Below, piece after piece: positions 35,137 through 45,197 of a DNA stretch of 64,000 nucleotides (position 1 is the stretch's first letter; every line of letters starts with the position of its first letter). Below the pieces are notes generated by a model. It made no database searches and had not been told where the DNA came from. It saw only the letters and a list, made by a program, of their open reading frames with translations. Source of the stretch: an uncultured Sutterella sp. (GTDB lineage: Bacteria; Pseudomonadota; Gammaproteobacteria; Burkholderiales; Burkholderiaceae_F); assembly GCA_900544345.1 (NCBI GenBank), contig UQUR01000001.1, forward strand, positions 62,001 through 126,000, read 5' to 3'. A program made the position numbers and the translations under genes.

Positions 35137-36044
35137 TAATTATCCTTCGTTGCCGAGCCATCATCGAAAAGCTTGACAACGTCTTGTGCGCTAAAGCTTT
35201 CGGTTCTTCCGCAAAAGTCGCAACTTACTTCAATTTTTCCCTGTTCTTTGACGATTTGTAACGCTTCGACTTCACCTAGATTGCGAATCATGGCCTCGAT
35301 TTTTTCGCGAGAACAGGTACAGGCAAACTTTGGTTGTGTGGGCTCAAAATAGTCAGGAGCCTCTTCCCAAAAGAGTCTATGAGTGAGTTCTTCTGAAGGT
35401 AAATCTAAAAGTTCCTGATCTGTGACGGTTGAAGCGAGCATTTCAATGCGGTTAACTGCGTCAGAATCCTTTTTAATGTTTTCATCGTTGCCGCCAAAAT
35501 CGGGCATCTGCTGCAACATCAGGCCGCTGGCTGCTGATTCATTGGCAGAAAGCCACAATTTGGTGTGAATCTGCTCGGACTGTTCCATGTAGCCCATCAG
35601 GGCTTCGGCAATACTGTCGCCGCTCAAAGAGACAACGCCTTGGTATAACGGTTCGCCTTCCCTTCGGTCTTTAGGATCAAGCATAATGGCACAGCGCCCG
35701 CGCCCGTGAGCGTTTAAAAGTGCCTTCATCCCCATTTCATCGCTGACTTCTTCGCCTTCATTCATTTTGACTGTGGCACGGATTAAAAGCCCATTTCTGA
35801 CTTCGACGATGGCTAAGCGCACAGGACCGTCACCTTGGACCTGCATGATAAGGGAGCCTTCAAATTTAAGAGAGCTGGCTAAAAGAATGGAACCCGCTGT
35901 CATCTCACCCATGAGGCGCGTGACGCAAAGGGGCCACTTTTGATACTGTCGAATAGCCTTCCAGGCCGTTGTTAAGCGCACGGCAGCTCCTTTGATGGGA
36001 CTGTCTTTAAAAATAAAACGAAGCAACGTATCGTGTTGTGTCAT
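35136..36044 (-). CDS. hslO: Hsp33 redox-activated chaperone
   Basis: A 302-residue cytosolic holdase that is activated when oxidants release its zinc. The N-terminal substrate domain has LMGEMTAGSILLASSLKFEGSLIMQVQGDGPV. The C-terminal zinc switch has the four conserved cysteines as CTCSREK near residue 242 and CDFCGR near 275. It shares a base with the downstream hypothetical gene and follows the carbonic-anhydrase-like gene by 5 bases, so three genes likely form one operon. Confidence 0.95.
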   Translation of the reverse strand: MTQHDTLLRFIFKDSPIKGAAVRLTTAWKAIRQYQKWPLCVTRLMGEMTAGSILLASSLKFEGSLIMQVQGDGPVRLAIVEVRNGLLIRATVKMNEGEEVSDEMGMKALLNAHGRGRCAIMLDPKDRREGEPLYQGVVSLSGDSIAEALMGYMEQSEQIHTKLWLSANESAASGLMLQQMPDFGGNDENIKKDSDAVNRIEMLASTVTDQELLDLPSEELTHRLFWEEAPDYFEPTQPKFACTCSREKIEAMIRNLGEVEALQIVKEQGKIEVSCDFCGRTESFSAQDVVKLFDDGSATKDN

Positions 36045-36049
36045 AAACT

Positions 36050-36574
36050 TCAGCCTATTCTCTTTTTTTCAGTTTGATAACGAATCTTTTGTTCAATATA
36101 GCTTTTCGCATTATTGCGAATCGCTTCTTTTTCCTGAGGGGTTAATTCTCGCACAATGCGGCCCGGTCGTCCGAGGATTAAAACGCCGTCAGGAAAGGTT
36201 TTGTTTTCTGCAATCAGTGTTCCGGCCCCTACGAGTGTTTCTGAACCGATTACGGTTCCGTTCAGTATCACGGCTCCCATGCCGATGAGCGTATCGTCGC
36301 CTATTGTACAACCGTGCAAAATGGCACTGTGGCCCACCGTTACTCCTTTGCCAACTCGGCAAGGTTTACCTGGATCAGTGTGCAAAACTGCACAGTCCTG
36401 AATGTTGCTCCTCTCTCCAACCGTAATTGAAGCTTCGTCTCCTCGGATAGAAGCCGAAGGCCACACACTTACCTCATCGGCCAGAGTGACCTCTGCCGTG
36501 ACCGTTGCTGACTCATCAACATATGCAGTAGAGGCAATGCGCGGAATCTTGTCAGAAATTGAAAAAATCGCCAT
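36050..36574 (-). CDS. Gamma carbonic anhydrase-family protein (YrdA-like)
   Basis: A 174-residue left-handed beta-helix protein with hexapeptide repeats. The zinc ligands are recognisable as LHTDPGKPCRVGKGVTVGHSAILHGCTIGDDTLIGMGA (spaced His residues near 65, 82 and 87). Family members may be carbonic anhydrases or transferases; enzymatic activity of the YrdA group is uncertain. It is first in a probable operon with hslO and the following hypothetical gene. Confidence 0.88.
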   Translation of the reverse strand: MAIFSISDKIPRIASTAYVDESATVTAEVTLADEVSVWPSASIRGDEASITVGERSNIQDCAVLHTDPGKPCRVGKGVTVGHSAILHGCTIGDDTLIGMGAVILNGTVIGSETLVGAGTLIAENKTFPDGVLILGRPGRIVRELTPQEKEAIRNNAKSYIEQKIRYQTEKKRIG

Positions 36575-36632
36575 CTAATTAGTGCAGATCGTTTAAAGTT
36601 AGAAGTTGAATTGTAATGGGTTAGTTTGTGTT

Positions 36633-37469
36633 ATGAGAATGGATTTACATGTGCACTCCAGCGCTAGCGATGGAGTGTTTTCTCCTGCTGAAGTGGTTCG
36701 TAAGGCCAATGGCAATGGCGTAGAAGTAATGGCGCTCACCGACCATGACACGGTTGCAGGATTAAAAGAGGCTAGAAAAGAGGCTCAAAAACTTGGCATC
36801 CGTTTTATTGACGGAGTGGAGCTTTCTGTTTCTTGGTCAGGCAAAACGATTCATGTGGTAAGTCTTGGCCCTAAACATTTAGATCCCTATCGTGAGCTCT
36901 CTGAAAGACTGAGCCGCCAGCGTGATATGCGCGCCCGTACCATTGCAGCCAAATTTAATGCCATGGGTATTTACAACACCTATGAACAGGCACTTGAATT
37001 TGCGGGCAATAAACTGAATTTATCGCGCAGGCACTTTGCTTTGGCTTTAGTGGCTCGCGGAACGGTTGGCACAGAAGACGAAGCCTTTGAGAAGTACCTT
37101 CGAGACGACGGCCCGGCTTATGTGAAAACTGAATGGATGACATTGCCTCAAGCGATGCAGTTTATCCGTGAGACCAAAGGTGTGGCTGTTATGGCGCATC
37201 CCGGACGATACAATTTTGCGCCTCCAGTCACAACAATTGATCTTCTTGAAGAATTTAAGGCTTTGGGCGGTGATGCTATTGAGGTTACCACGGGGAGTCA
37301 TTTTGAAGCAGAAAATGAACGCTATACTCGTGTGGCCTTGAATATGGGATTTTTGGCAAGTACCGGTAGTGACTATCACGGCTTTAAACCCGGTCGTCCA
37401 GAGCCCGGTTTACAGGAACCGTTACCAGAGTATTTACCGACAGTATTGGAACTTTTGAAAGATCGCTAA
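36633..37469 (+). CDS. PHP-domain phosphoesterase (YciV/RNase AM-like)
   Basis: A 278-residue metal-dependent phosphoesterase. PHP motifs are DLHVHSSASDG at the N-terminus, ALTDHDTVAG near residue 38, GVELSVSW, MAHPGRYNF near 188, and GSDYHGFKPGRPEPG near the C-terminus. The ATG at 36633 is preferred over a TTG at 36606. The group includes 5'-3' exoribonucleases acting on RNA and 3',5'-nucleotide bisphosphatases. The stop overlaps the M50 gene start. Confidence 0.9.
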   Translation: MRMDLHVHSSASDGVFSPAEVVRKANGNGVEVMALTDHDTVAGLKEARKEAQKLGIRFIDGVELSVSWSGKTIHVVSLGPKHLDPYRELSERLSRQRDMRARTIAAKFNAMGIYNTYEQALEFAGNKLNLSRRHFALALVARGTVGTEDEAFEKYLRDDGPAYVKTEWMTLPQAMQFIRETKGVAVMAHPGRYNFAPPVTTIDLLEEFKALGGDAIEVTTGSHFEAENERYTRVALNMGFLASTGSDYHGFKPGRPEPGLQEPLPEYLPTVLELLKDR

Positions 37470-38119
37470 TGATGCATCAACTTTACGATATCGCGGTGTA
37501 CGCGATTCCTTTGATTTTTGCCATCACCATGCATGAATCGGCCCATGGTTGGGTGGCTTCGCGCTATGGCGACATGACTGCCTCGATGTTGGGGCGAGTA
37601 ACGCTTAATCCTATTCCGCATATTGATCTTGTTGGAACGATCATTGTGCCGGGGATCTTACTGTTGGGCTCGGCGCTTAGCGGCTTAGGGGGCGTGCTTT
37701 TAGGGTGGGCCAAGCCTGTGCCTATCAATACTCGCAATCTGCGTCCTTTTAGACAGGGGATGTTTATGGTTGCTTTGGCAGGCCCTGCCAGTAACCTTCT
37801 GCAGGCATTTGTTTGGTTGCTGCTATTGAAAATTTTTATTTGGACAGGATTTTTAACTCAGTCGCTTTTAGATTTAACCATTGCGGGCGTAATGGTGAAT
37901 TTCTATCTGATGGCTTTTAATCTTTTACCTCTACCTCCTTTGGACGGTGGCCGCATTGTGACCATGCTTTTACCCTATGAGGCAGCCGTAAAATTTTCTG
38001 AACTTGAGCGCTACGGGATGGTGATTCTCGTTGTATTGATTCTGTCGGGTTTCCTGACCTATTTCATGCATCCCTTTGTCTGGACTGCAAGACGTTTATT
38101 GACATGGGCTTTGCTTTGA
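37469..38119 (+). CDS. M50 site-2-protease-family membrane metalloprotease
   Basis: A 216-residue inner-membrane protease with about five transmembrane segments. The zinc motif is HESAHG near residue 22, and the third ligand is in NLLPLPPLDGGRI near residue 155. There is no PDZ domain, so it belongs to the short FtsM/YwhC group. The start ATG shares the A of the PHP gene stop (TAATG), with another ATG immediately after. Substrate unknown. Confidence 0.9.
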   Translation: MMHQLYDIAVYAIPLIFAITMHESAHGWVASRYGDMTASMLGRVTLNPIPHIDLVGTIIVPGILLLGSALSGLGGVLLGWAKPVPINTRNLRPFRQGMFMVALAGPASNLLQAFVWLLLLKIFIWTGFLTQSLLDLTIAGVMVNFYLMAFNLLPLPPLDGGRIVTMLLPYEAAVKFSELERYGMVILVVLILSGFLTYFMHPFVWTARRLLTWALL

Positions 38120-38148
38120 AAATTGTTTCAAATTTTGAACGAAATCGG

Positions 38149-38177
38149 TTTCATGCAGAACATGAAATCGGTACAAT
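38149..38177 (+). promoter_or_regulatory. Candidate bamC promoter overlapping a dyad
   Basis: A possible -35 TTTCAT (38149-38154) is followed after 17 bases by TACAAT (38172-38177). TTTCATG (38149-38155) and CATGAAA (38161-38167) form an inverted repeat in this promoter, and GAAATCGGT occurs twice (38141-38149 and 38164-38172). A repressor site is possible. Confidence 0.4.
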
Positions 38178-38241
38178 AGTCAGGTTAATTTAACGTAACT
38201 GCGCGGGGCGTTTGCCGCGTGCGAATGAGTGTGAATAAAAA

Positions 38242-39417
38242 ATGATTAAAAAAGTTGTCCGTACGGGGTTGGCGGTTGCATTAACGACGGCATTAGCCGC
38301 ATGCTCAACCTTCGACTTCAGCAATGACCGCATCCAATATGAAACGAGCGACTCGCGTGCACCGTTGGAAGTACCGCCGGATTTGAATTCTGTACCGGGT
38401 TCCGACCGCTACACCGTTCCTTCCCGTCCTCAAACAGTTTGGGCGAGCCAACAGGCTCAGCTTGATGCGGCTCAGGCTGCTAACGGCAACCAAGCCGCTT
38501 CCTTGCTTTTACCTCAAGGGGAAGTCGCTAAAATCGTTCGCGAGGGCAACAATCGCTGGATCCATGTGAATATGGCCCCGGAAATGGTTTGGCCCATTAT
38601 GCAGGACTTTTGGAGCACTGTCGGATTGTCGCTGTCGCGTCAGGATGCAGCAACCGGTGTGATGGAAACCAACTGGGCTGAAAACCGTGCCAAATTGCCT
38701 CAAGATATTATCCGTGCTACGTTGGGTCGTGTAATTGATATGGTTTATTCCACAGGTGAACGTGACCAGTATCGTGCACGCGTTGAGCGTAGCGCCAACG
38801 GCGGTTGCGATATTTTCATTACTCACCGTGCAATGGTTGAAGTAGTCAAGAGTCTCGGCGGAGACAACGAAACTACCGTTTGGCAGCCAGGTCCGAGCGA
38901 CCCTGAGATGGAAGCCGAAATGCTCACACGCATGACTCAGCGCATCAATCAGGAATTTAATCCGAACGCTACAAAACAAACACCTGCCGAACACGAAGCA
39001 GAAGTTGAAAAGTTGGCAAGCTATCAGGTTGAAGATTCTGTGAGTCAGCTTGAACAAAACGCCGAAGGTGTGGCAACCAGTATCTTCATTAAAGAAGATT
39101 TTGAACGTGCCTGGAGGCGTCTTGCATTGGCCGTGGATCGCATGGGCTTTACTGTGGAAGACCGAGACCGCTCAAGGGGCTTTTTCCTTGTTCGCTATCT
39201 CGATGAAGAATATGAAGAACAGAAGCGCTCCGAACAGGGCTTCTGGAGCAATGTCTTTGGACGTGATACACCGGTTGAAGCTCCTCAGTATGTCATTTAT
39301 CTGCAGCGCTTATCCGATACGGAATGCCGCGTGCATGTCTTAGGACCTGACGGCAAGGCCGATACAACCGGTGTTGCCCCGAGAATTCTGACGCTTTTGA
39401 GCGAACAGACGAAATAA
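38242..39417 (+). CDS. bamC: Outer-membrane assembly lipoprotein BamC
   Basis: A 391-residue lipoprotein of the beta-barrel assembly machine. The signal peptide ends in a lipobox LAAC (Cys near residue 21), followed by an extended region (YETSDSRAPLEVPPDLNSV) matching the BamC segment that binds BamD. Two helix-grip domains follow (about 95-220 and 270-390). The context lacks dapA, which often precedes bamC. A terminator follows. Confidence 0.9.
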   Translation: MIKKVVRTGLAVALTTALAACSTFDFSNDRIQYETSDSRAPLEVPPDLNSVPGSDRYTVPSRPQTVWASQQAQLDAAQAANGNQAASLLLPQGEVAKIVREGNNRWIHVNMAPEMVWPIMQDFWSTVGLSLSRQDAATGVMETNWAENRAKLPQDIIRATLGRVIDMVYSTGERDQYRARVERSANGGCDIFITHRAMVEVVKSLGGDNETTVWQPGPSDPEMEAEMLTRMTQRINQEFNPNATKQTPAEHEAEVEKLASYQVEDSVSQLEQNAEGVATSIFIKEDFERAWRRLALAVDRMGFTVEDRDRSRGFFLVRYLDEEYEEQKRSEQGFWSNVFGRDTPVEAPQYVIYLQRLSDTECRVHVLGPDGKADTTGVAPRILTLLSEQTK

Positions 39418-39439
39418 CCGGGTCTAGGAGACAAAAATG

Positions 39440-39469
39440 GGGAGCAGGAGTTTGACTCGGCTCCCTTTT
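39440..39469 (+). terminator. Terminator of bamC
   Basis: The stem GGGAGC/GCTCCC with inner AG/CT pairing is followed by TTTTCTC, 20 bases after the bamC stop. Confidence 0.75.
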
Positions 39470-39489
39470 CTCATATTTGAGTAGCAAAA

Positions 39490-40002
39490 ATGTTTAAACT
39501 TTTCTTTTCGTTTAACGGTCGCGTTAATCGGGCACGATTTTGGGGCATTATTGCTTTCTGGATTTTGGTGCGTATTGGTGTGCCTTATTTGCTTTATACG
39601 TTTGCTTTGCTGCCAGGTCAGTCTTTGGATATTCAGGATGCAACGGCGAGCCCTGAAATTTTTGAAGCCGGCAAACTTTATGCGGTTTTGACAGTAATTT
39701 CTCTATTCAGTACCGTCTCGGTGGTAGTCCGCCGCCTACATGATTTTGATGCAAGCGGTCTGTGGGCGATTCTTTTGTTTATTCCAGGCGTGGAATTTAT
39801 TGCCTATCTTGTCATTGGCTTGATAGGCTCACAAAGAGGAGCTAACCGCTATGGTTTGAATCCTCTGGGAGAAAATAATGTCTATTTTCCGGGCAACGAG
39901 GAAATGCGGGTAAAAGAATTAAAAGATTTAGCCTCGCTTTTTGAAAAGGGACTTTTATCAGAGAGTGAATACGAAAAGGCTAAACGCTCAATCTTAAAGT
40001 GA
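39490..40002 (+). CDS. DUF805 membrane protein with SHOCT-like tail
   Basis: A 170-residue inner-membrane protein. The N-terminal half is DUF805: FFSFNGRVNRARFWGI, three hydrophobic segments, and the VRRLHDFDASGLWAI motif. The last 30 residues (LKDLASLFEKGLLSESEYEKAKRSIL) form a SHOCT-like helix pair found at the end of many small membrane proteins. It lies 9 bases before the PPIase gene. Function unknown. Confidence 0.85.
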   Translation: MFKLFFSFNGRVNRARFWGIIAFWILVRIGVPYLLYTFALLPGQSLDIQDATASPEIFEAGKLYAVLTVISLFSTVSVVVRRLHDFDASGLWAILLFIPGVEFIAYLVIGLIGSQRGANRYGLNPLGENNVYFPGNEEMRVKELKDLASLFEKGLLSESEYEKAKRSILK

Positions 40003-40011
40003 AGGATCAAA

Positions 40012-40557
40012 ATGCAAGTAGCAAAAGATACTCTGGTGACAATTTCGGCCAAAATGTACAACCTACAGGGCGACCTGATGGAGTCTGCTGACGAATTGGT
40101 TTATCTACATGGCCACAGAGATATTTTCCCAGTGATTGAAAAAGCTCTGGAGGGAAAGAAACCAGGAGAGACGGTGACAGTGCAGCTTGAACCTGAAGAG
40201 GCGTTCGGGGATTATGATGAAACTGCCCTGATTATTCGTCCGGAAACGGATTTTGAAGAGGGGGTGGAAGTAGGACTTAGCTACACAGAAATCCGTGGTG
40301 AAACACTTGATCGTGTTTACCGAGTAACCGATATTGCCGACGGTGTAGTGGTGCTTGATGGAAACCATCCTTTAGCGGGTATTGGGTTGAAGTTTGAAAT
40401 CACTGTGAAAAATGTTGAGCCTGTGAAAAAAGGCATGGAAACAATCGGTACGGACGAAGTGGTGGTTCCTTCCTTTTTACAGGTTTCCGATAAGCCCATG
40501 GTGGCCAACATTGTTGATGATGCGGGCGACGAGCCAACTAATCCCACCGTGCATTAG
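40012..40557 (+). CDS. FKBP-type peptidyl-prolyl isomerase, SlyD-like
   Basis: A 181-residue cytosolic prolyl isomerase/chaperone. FKBP elements are [40 protein letters not shown], followed by an insert-in-flap domain, and then [24 protein letters not shown]. The metal-binding His/Cys-rich tail of E. coli SlyD is absent; the C-terminus is short and acidic. Its stop overlaps the converging mutS stop by 3 bases. Confidence 0.9.
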   Translation: MQVAKDTLVTISAKMYNLQGDLMESADELVYLHGHRDIFPVIEKALEGKKPGETVTVQLEPEEAFGDYDETALIIRPETDFEEGVEVGLSYTEIRGETLDRVYRVTDIADGVVVLDGNHPLAGIGLKFEITVKNVEPVKKGMETIGTDEVVVPSFLQVSDKPMVANIVDDAGDEPTNPTVH

Positions 40558-43181
40558 TCGTTAAGAACACTGCGTGCTTTATCTTTTAAGTCATAAAGCA
40601 GTGCCAGTGCCTGTCTTGGCGTAAGCTGGTCGACATCCAAGGCGTCTATTTCTTCACAAAGCGCTTGAGTTTTTTCGGGCTCGGGCGCTTTTTCATCGGG
40701 CATTTCCACTTGGTTGTCCGCAAACAAATCAAGTTGCTCGTTCATTTGACTGCGCTCTTGTAGCTCATTGAGCATTTTGCGGGCACGCCGGATCACTGAG
40801 TTTGGAACGCCAGCTAATTGAGCTACAGCAATCCCGTAACTTTGGTTTGCGGGACCGTCTTGCACTTCATGCAAAAAAACGATACGGTTTTTATTTTCGG
40901 CAGCTGCTACATGTACGTTAGCGACTTCGGGGGCGGTTTGCTCAAGTTTTGTGAGTTCAAAGTAGTGCGTAGCAAAGAGAGTAAAACTCTTTTTTACTAA
41001 AGCTAATTCATGGGCAATAGCAGCCGCCAGACTCAGACCGTCGAAAGTTGAAGTACCTCGTCCGATTTCGTCCATTAGCACAAGACTTTGATCGGTGGCC
41101 TGGTGCAAAATCGCAGCTGCTTCTGTCATTTCTACCATAAAGGTTGAGCGGCCGCGGGCTAGGTCATCACTAGCGCCAATACGGGTCAGGATACGGTCAA
41201 TTGGTCCTATTTTTGCACTGGTAGCTGGCACAAAACTACCGATATAAGCAAGCAGCACTATCAATGCAATTGATCGCATATAGGTGGATTTACCGCCCAT
41301 ATTCGGACCGGTAATCACCAAAAGGCGTCTGCCGGGGATTAATCGGCAATCATTCGGGGTGTAGCTTTCAACTGAGTCTTCCACCACCGGGTGACGAGCG
41401 CCGACAATCTCAATTCCTGGCGCTTTTTCTAACTGAGGACGAACCCAAGAGGCTTGAGCAGCATGAAAAGCAAATGCACATAAAACATCAATACAAGCCA
41501 CTGAAGCTGAGGCTTTTTGAAGTGCCGCAACAAAGTGCTCAGCAAAATCGAGCAACTCGTTATACAGAGATTTTTGTAAAGCTTGAGAGCGCTCTTGAGC
41601 CGAGAGTGCTTTGTCTTCGTACTCTTTTAATTCAGCTGTGATATATCGCTCGGAGTTTTTTAGCGTCTGTTTCCTATGATAGTGCTCTGGGACACGGTCT
41701 GCCTGGCCTCGGGAAATTTCAATAAAAAAGCCCTGAACCTTGTTGTACTGAACACGTAAAGTAGAAATACCAGTAGCCTGCCGCTCACGGGCTTCCATTT
41801 CATTTAAAAAGTCGCCTACGTTGTCGCGCAGCTCACGCAGTGTTGCAAGCTCCTCGTTATAGGAACTTGCAATCACGTCTCCGTCACGCAAAAGGACTGC
41901 GGGATCAGGTAAAAGAGCCGCTTGCAGTTTTTCAAATAGTGATGGCTCAAGTACTAAGTCCGCGGCCTTTTGCTCAATGAGAGGATCGTCGGCTGTGAGA
42001 AGCTCTTGCGCGACTTGCGCCAAAAGGGGAAGGGCATCACGAAGTGCTGCTAATTCTTTTGGGCGAATGGATCGCATAGCAATGCGTGTTGCCAGACGCT
42101 CAAAGTCGGGTATGGCCTTAAGTTTCTCTCTTGTACTCTCACGCAGACCCTCGGCAATTAAGAAACTTTCTACCGCCTGGTGACGTGCGCCGACAATAGA
42201 GGTGTCTCTTAGAGGATTATGGATCCATTGACGAAGAAGCCGAGAGCCCATGCTCGTCTTGCAATGATCAAGCAGTGAAAAAAGGGTGGGACCGTCATCG
42301 CCTCTCAGTGTTTGTGTTAATTCCAGATTACGTCTGCTGGCTGAATCCATTCCAACAAACTGGCTTTGAATTTCCAACACAGGTGGCAACAAATGAGGAA
42401 TGGCTTCACACTGAGTGTTTTCGGCATAGGTCAATAAAGCACCAGCAGCGCTTACGGCATCAGGGACATCGTCCAAACCCCAAGCAGTCAGTTCCTGAAC
42501 CTGAAACTGGTGCTTTAATTTTGCTGTACCGTGATCGACAGAAAAGTGCCACTTCGGTAGCGCCGTAATGGCAGCAGGCAGTCTCAAAGCTTCAATCGTT
42601 TCTTTGAAATCTTCAGGCACCAAAATTTCTGTTGGAGCAATTCGGGTGACTTCGGTGGGAAGTTCTTCAAGACTTGTATTGGCAACATGAAAGCGACCGT
42701 TACTGAGTACGAGCCACGCTAAACCCAGACGGTTACCGTGTCGTCCAGCCGGGCTTACCGCTAAAAGCGCAGCATCCTGCTTTTGCGGCAGAAGCTCATT
42801 TTCCGTGAGAGTTCCCGGGGTTACGATCCGAGCTAATTCGCGCTCAAGCGGTCCTTTGCTCGGATCTCCGATTTGCTCGCAGATTGCAACCGAAACACCT
42901 TGCTTAACTAAGCGAGCAAGATATTGCTCAAGCGTTTTTTCAGGGACGCCAGCCATCGGAATAGGACGACCTTGAGCGTCCGTGCCTCGAGATGTGAGCG
43001 TGATACCTAAAAGTTTATTGGCTTTAATGGCATCGTCAAAAAACGTTTCATAAAAGTCCCCCATCCGATACATCAGTAATGTATCTGGATGCTCTGCTTT
43101 AATTTCGAGAAAGCGGCGGATGGCAGGGGTGTGCCCCGCTAAAGGGTCTTTTTCGCTTTCAATCGCTTTTGTCTTTGCCAT
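40554..43181 (-). CDS. mutS: DNA mismatch-repair protein MutS
   Basis: An 875-residue ATPase that detects mismatches. The mismatch-binding Phe-x-Glu is in [12 protein letters not shown] near residue 41. The ATPase domain has [15 protein letters not shown] (Walker A near residue 620), [15 protein letters not shown] (Walker B) and [11 protein letters not shown]. The C-terminal acidic region fits the MutS dimerisation tail. Length is normal and no frameshift is seen. suhB precedes it on the same strand. Confidence 0.98.
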   Translation of the reverse strand: MAKTKAIESEKDPLAGHTPAIRRFLEIKAEHPDTLLMYRMGDFYETFFDDAIKANKLLGITLTSRGTDAQGRPIPMAGVPEKTLEQYLARLVKQGVSVAICEQIGDPSKGPLERELARIVTPGTLTENELLPQKQDAALLAVSPAGRHGNRLGLAWLVLSNGRFHVANTSLEELPTEVTRIAPTEILVPEDFKETIEALRLPAAITALPKWHFSVDHGTAKLKHQFQVQELTAWGLDDVPDAVSAAGALLTYAENTQCEAIPHLLPPVLEIQSQFVGMDSASRRNLELTQTLRGDDGPTLFSLLDHCKTSMGSRLLRQWIHNPLRDTSIVGARHQAVESFLIAEGLRESTREKLKAIPDFERLATRIAMRSIRPKELAALRDALPLLAQVAQELLTADDPLIEQKAADLVLEPSLFEKLQAALLPDPAVLLRDGDVIASSYNEELATLRELRDNVGDFLNEMEARERQATGISTLRVQYNKVQGFFIEISRGQADRVPEHYHRKQTLKNSERYITAELKEYEDKALSAQERSQALQKSLYNELLDFAEHFVAALQKASASVACIDVLCAFAFHAAQASWVRPQLEKAPGIEIVGARHPVVEDSVESYTPNDCRLIPGRRLLVITGPNMGGKSTYMRSIALIVLLAYIGSFVPATSAKIGPIDRILTRIGASDDLARGRSTFMVEMTEAAAILHQATDQSLVLMDEIGRGTSTFDGLSLAAAIAHELALVKKSFTLFATHYFELTKLEQTAPEVANVHVAAAENKNRIVFLHEVQDGPANQSYGIAVAQLAGVPNSVIRRARKMLNELQERSQMNEQLDLFADNQVEMPDEKAPEPEKTQALCEEIDALDVDQLTPRQALALLYDLKDKARSVLND

Positions 43182-43202
43182 AGTTAAGTCGCTTTTTGTT
43201 GG

Positions 43203-44003
43203 CTAGAGAATCTCGCCGTAGTTTTTGTTGACAACGGCTAAAAGCTGACCGAAAACTTTAGGTGTACCGGCAATGATTTGACCGGTGGTGAGGTAATCAG
43301 ATTCACCCTTAAAGTCTGTGACAAGACCGCCTGCTTCGAGCACTAAAAGAGAACCTGCGGCGATATCCCAGGCTTTTAAATTAGGCTCCCAGAAAGCATC
43401 CAAGCGACCGGCAGCAACATAGGCAAGATCCAAAGAAGCAGCGCCAGCACGGCGTACACCGGAAGTATTTTTGGCTAATTGGCCGAAAACGCGCATATAA
43501 GCTTCAACGTTATCGGACTTGCGGAAAGGAAATCCAGCACCAATCAAAGATTCAGCCATGGAAGTACGCTTACTTACACGAATGCGACGACCGTTTAAGA
43601 AGGCGCCTTCACCACGGGTAGCTGTAAAAATTTCGTTTTTAACTGGATCGGCGATCACAGCTTCAATAATTTCATTTTCACGCTTTAATGCGATGGAGAC
43701 GGCGTATTGAGGAAAGCCGTGCAGGAAATTAGTGGTTCCGTCCAAGGGATCGATAATCCACTGAAAATCGCTTTTTTCAGGACCTGTCAAACCGTTTTCT
43801 TCACCGAGAATTTGGTGCCTAGGATAGGCTTCACGCAAGATCTCAACAACCGTGCGTTCGCAGGCAACATCCACTTCGCTCACATAGTCTGAATGTCCCT
43901 TTTTATGGACTTCGATTGTTGAGAGATTATCAACAGCACGGTTGAGAATGGTGCAGGCAGCACGTGCAGCTTTCATAGCCGTGTTGAGCATAGGAGAACT
44001 CAT
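43203..44003 (-). CDS. suhB: Inositol-1-monophosphatase (SuhB)
   Basis: A 266-residue Mg2+-dependent phosphatase; in E. coli SuhB also helps rRNA antitermination. Metal-site motifs are GEENGLTGPEKSDFQWIIDPLDGTTNFLHG near residue 67 and AWDIAAGSLLVLEAGG near 215. It lies 21 bases upstream of mutS on the same strand and diverges from the TrmJ-type gene, a gene pair common in Burkholderiales. Confidence 0.95.
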   Translation of the reverse strand: MSSPMLNTAMKAARAACTILNRAVDNLSTIEVHKKGHSDYVSEVDVACERTVVEILREAYPRHQILGEENGLTGPEKSDFQWIIDPLDGTTNFLHGFPQYAVSIALKRENEIIEAVIADPVKNEIFTATRGEGAFLNGRRIRVSKRTSMAESLIGAGFPFRKSDNVEAYMRVFGQLAKNTSGVRRAGAASLDLAYVAAGRLDAFWEPNLKAWDIAAGSLLVLEAGGLVTDFKGESDYLTTGQIIAGTPKVFGQLLAVVNKNYGEIL

Positions 44004-44098
44004 CGTCAGAATCCTTCTTGAAAATTTAAATCAGTGATTGAGATAACTACGTGTAGAATCTATGTATTTTAATGATTTTTGCTGATTTAGCGTTCATC

Positions 44099-44905
44099 AT
44101 GTCCACTAGTGCCCTTACTCAACATGTTTCTTTTATTTTGGTTGAACCGGCCCATCCTGGCAATATAGGATCAGCGGCTCGGGCGATTAAAACAATGGGT
44201 TTTAGAGATTTACGAGTGGTGAGTCCGTGGGAATCTGATTATCGTTATCATCCCGAGGCGATTGCTTACTCGACGAGCAGTGTAGATGTTCTTCAAAGTA
44301 GTCGTTGTTACAACTCTTTGTTAGAAGCTTTGGAAGGGGTTCAGTTTGCCTGGGCAATGTCTGGTTATGATCGAGAGTTCGGACCGGTTATTGAACCGGT
44401 GAGAACCGTCGCCCAAAAAGCAAAAGGTTTGCTTGAGGCAGGTGACAACCATATTGCCTTTGTCTTTGGCTGTGAACGCACAGGTCTTTCAAATGAACAA
44501 ATGGCGATGTGTCAAGGTTGTGCAGCGATTCCTGCCGATCCTGACTGTACCAGCCTGAATCTGTCGCAAGCTGTGCAAATTATGGCCTATGAATTACACA
44601 TGGCTATGCTTGATAACTGTTTAACGCATGGTGGTCTTTACGACTGGCAGGAACGTTTTGCAGGGGAGACTCTAGCGGGTCCTCAAGCAGTCGAGGGCTT
44701 ATTGAGGCACTTTGAGCAGGCGATGATTCATTGTGGAGCGCTTGATCCGCAAGAGCCTAAACTTTTTATGCCGCGAATCAGACGACTTTTTTCTCGAACG
44801 CAGCTCACTCGGCCTGAAGTAGACTTATTAAGGGGAGTGTGCTCACAAATCATTTCGCCTAAAAATGCAAGAGCGGGAAGTAAGTGCAGCACTCGAAAAA
44901 AGTAG
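44099..44905 (+). CDS. trmJ: tRNA (cytidine/uridine-2'-O-)-methyltransferase, TrmJ type
   Basis: A 268-residue SPOUT methyltransferase that 2'-O-methylates residue 32 in tRNA anticodon loops. SPOUT features are FILVEPAHPGNIGSAARAIKTMGF at the N-terminus, FVFGCERTGLSNEQMAMC near residue 120, and the knot segment IPADPDCTSLNLSQAVQIMAYEL. The ATG at 44099 matches the family N-terminus better than the in-frame ATG at 44072; neither has a clear Shine-Dalgarno. Confidence 0.92.
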   Translation: MSTSALTQHVSFILVEPAHPGNIGSAARAIKTMGFRDLRVVSPWESDYRYHPEAIAYSTSSVDVLQSSRCYNSLLEALEGVQFAWAMSGYDREFGPVIEPVRTVAQKAKGLLEAGDNHIAFVFGCERTGLSNEQMAMCQGCAAIPADPDCTSLNLSQAVQIMAYELHMAMLDNCLTHGGLYDWQERFAGETLAGPQAVEGLLRHFEQAMIHCGALDPQEPKLFMPRIRRLFSRTQLTRPEVDLLRGVCSQIISPKNARAGSKCSTRKK

Positions 44906-44934
44906 TTGAAAAACTCATTTAAATCTTATAAAAT
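44906..44934 (+). promoter_or_regulatory. Promoter of tRNA-Ser
   Basis: -35 TTGAAA (44906-44911) and -10 TAAAAT (44929-44934) are separated by 17 bases, starting directly after the trmJ stop and about 34 bases before the tRNA. Confidence 0.7.
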
Positions 44935-44967
44935 GCCCATTCTTACTGAGTGACACTCAGATTGTGC

Positions 44968-45060
44968 GGAGAAGTGGCCGAGAGGCTGAAGGCACACCCC
45001 TGCTAAGGGTGCAAGCTCGCAAAACGGGCTTCGGGGGTTCGAATCCCCCCTTCTCCGCCA
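44968..45060 (+). tRNA. tRNA-Ser (anticodon GCU)
   Basis: A 93-nt class II tRNA. The acceptor stem GGAGAAG/CTTCTCC, an anticodon loop CTGCTAA (anticodon GCT), a long variable arm (GCAAGCTCGCAAAACGGGC region), T loop TTCGAAT, G73 and an encoded CCA. Confidence 0.97.
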
Positions 45061-45072
45061 CTTGTGAATTTT

Positions 45073-45100
45073 GGCCTTCCATTGAGAAGGCCTTTATTTT
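45073..45100 (+). terminator. Terminator of tRNA-Ser
   Basis: The 7-bp stem GGCCTTC/GAAGGCC with loop CATTGA, followed by TTTATTTT, 12 bases after the tRNA. Confidence 0.85.
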
Positions 45101-45197
45101 CAGTATGTTAAGCGCAATCTCCTTAAATTAAGGCATTTCAGGTAATCCACTCTATTGCGTAATATTCCATGTTCAAACTCTGAGCTTCGATTTGGCT

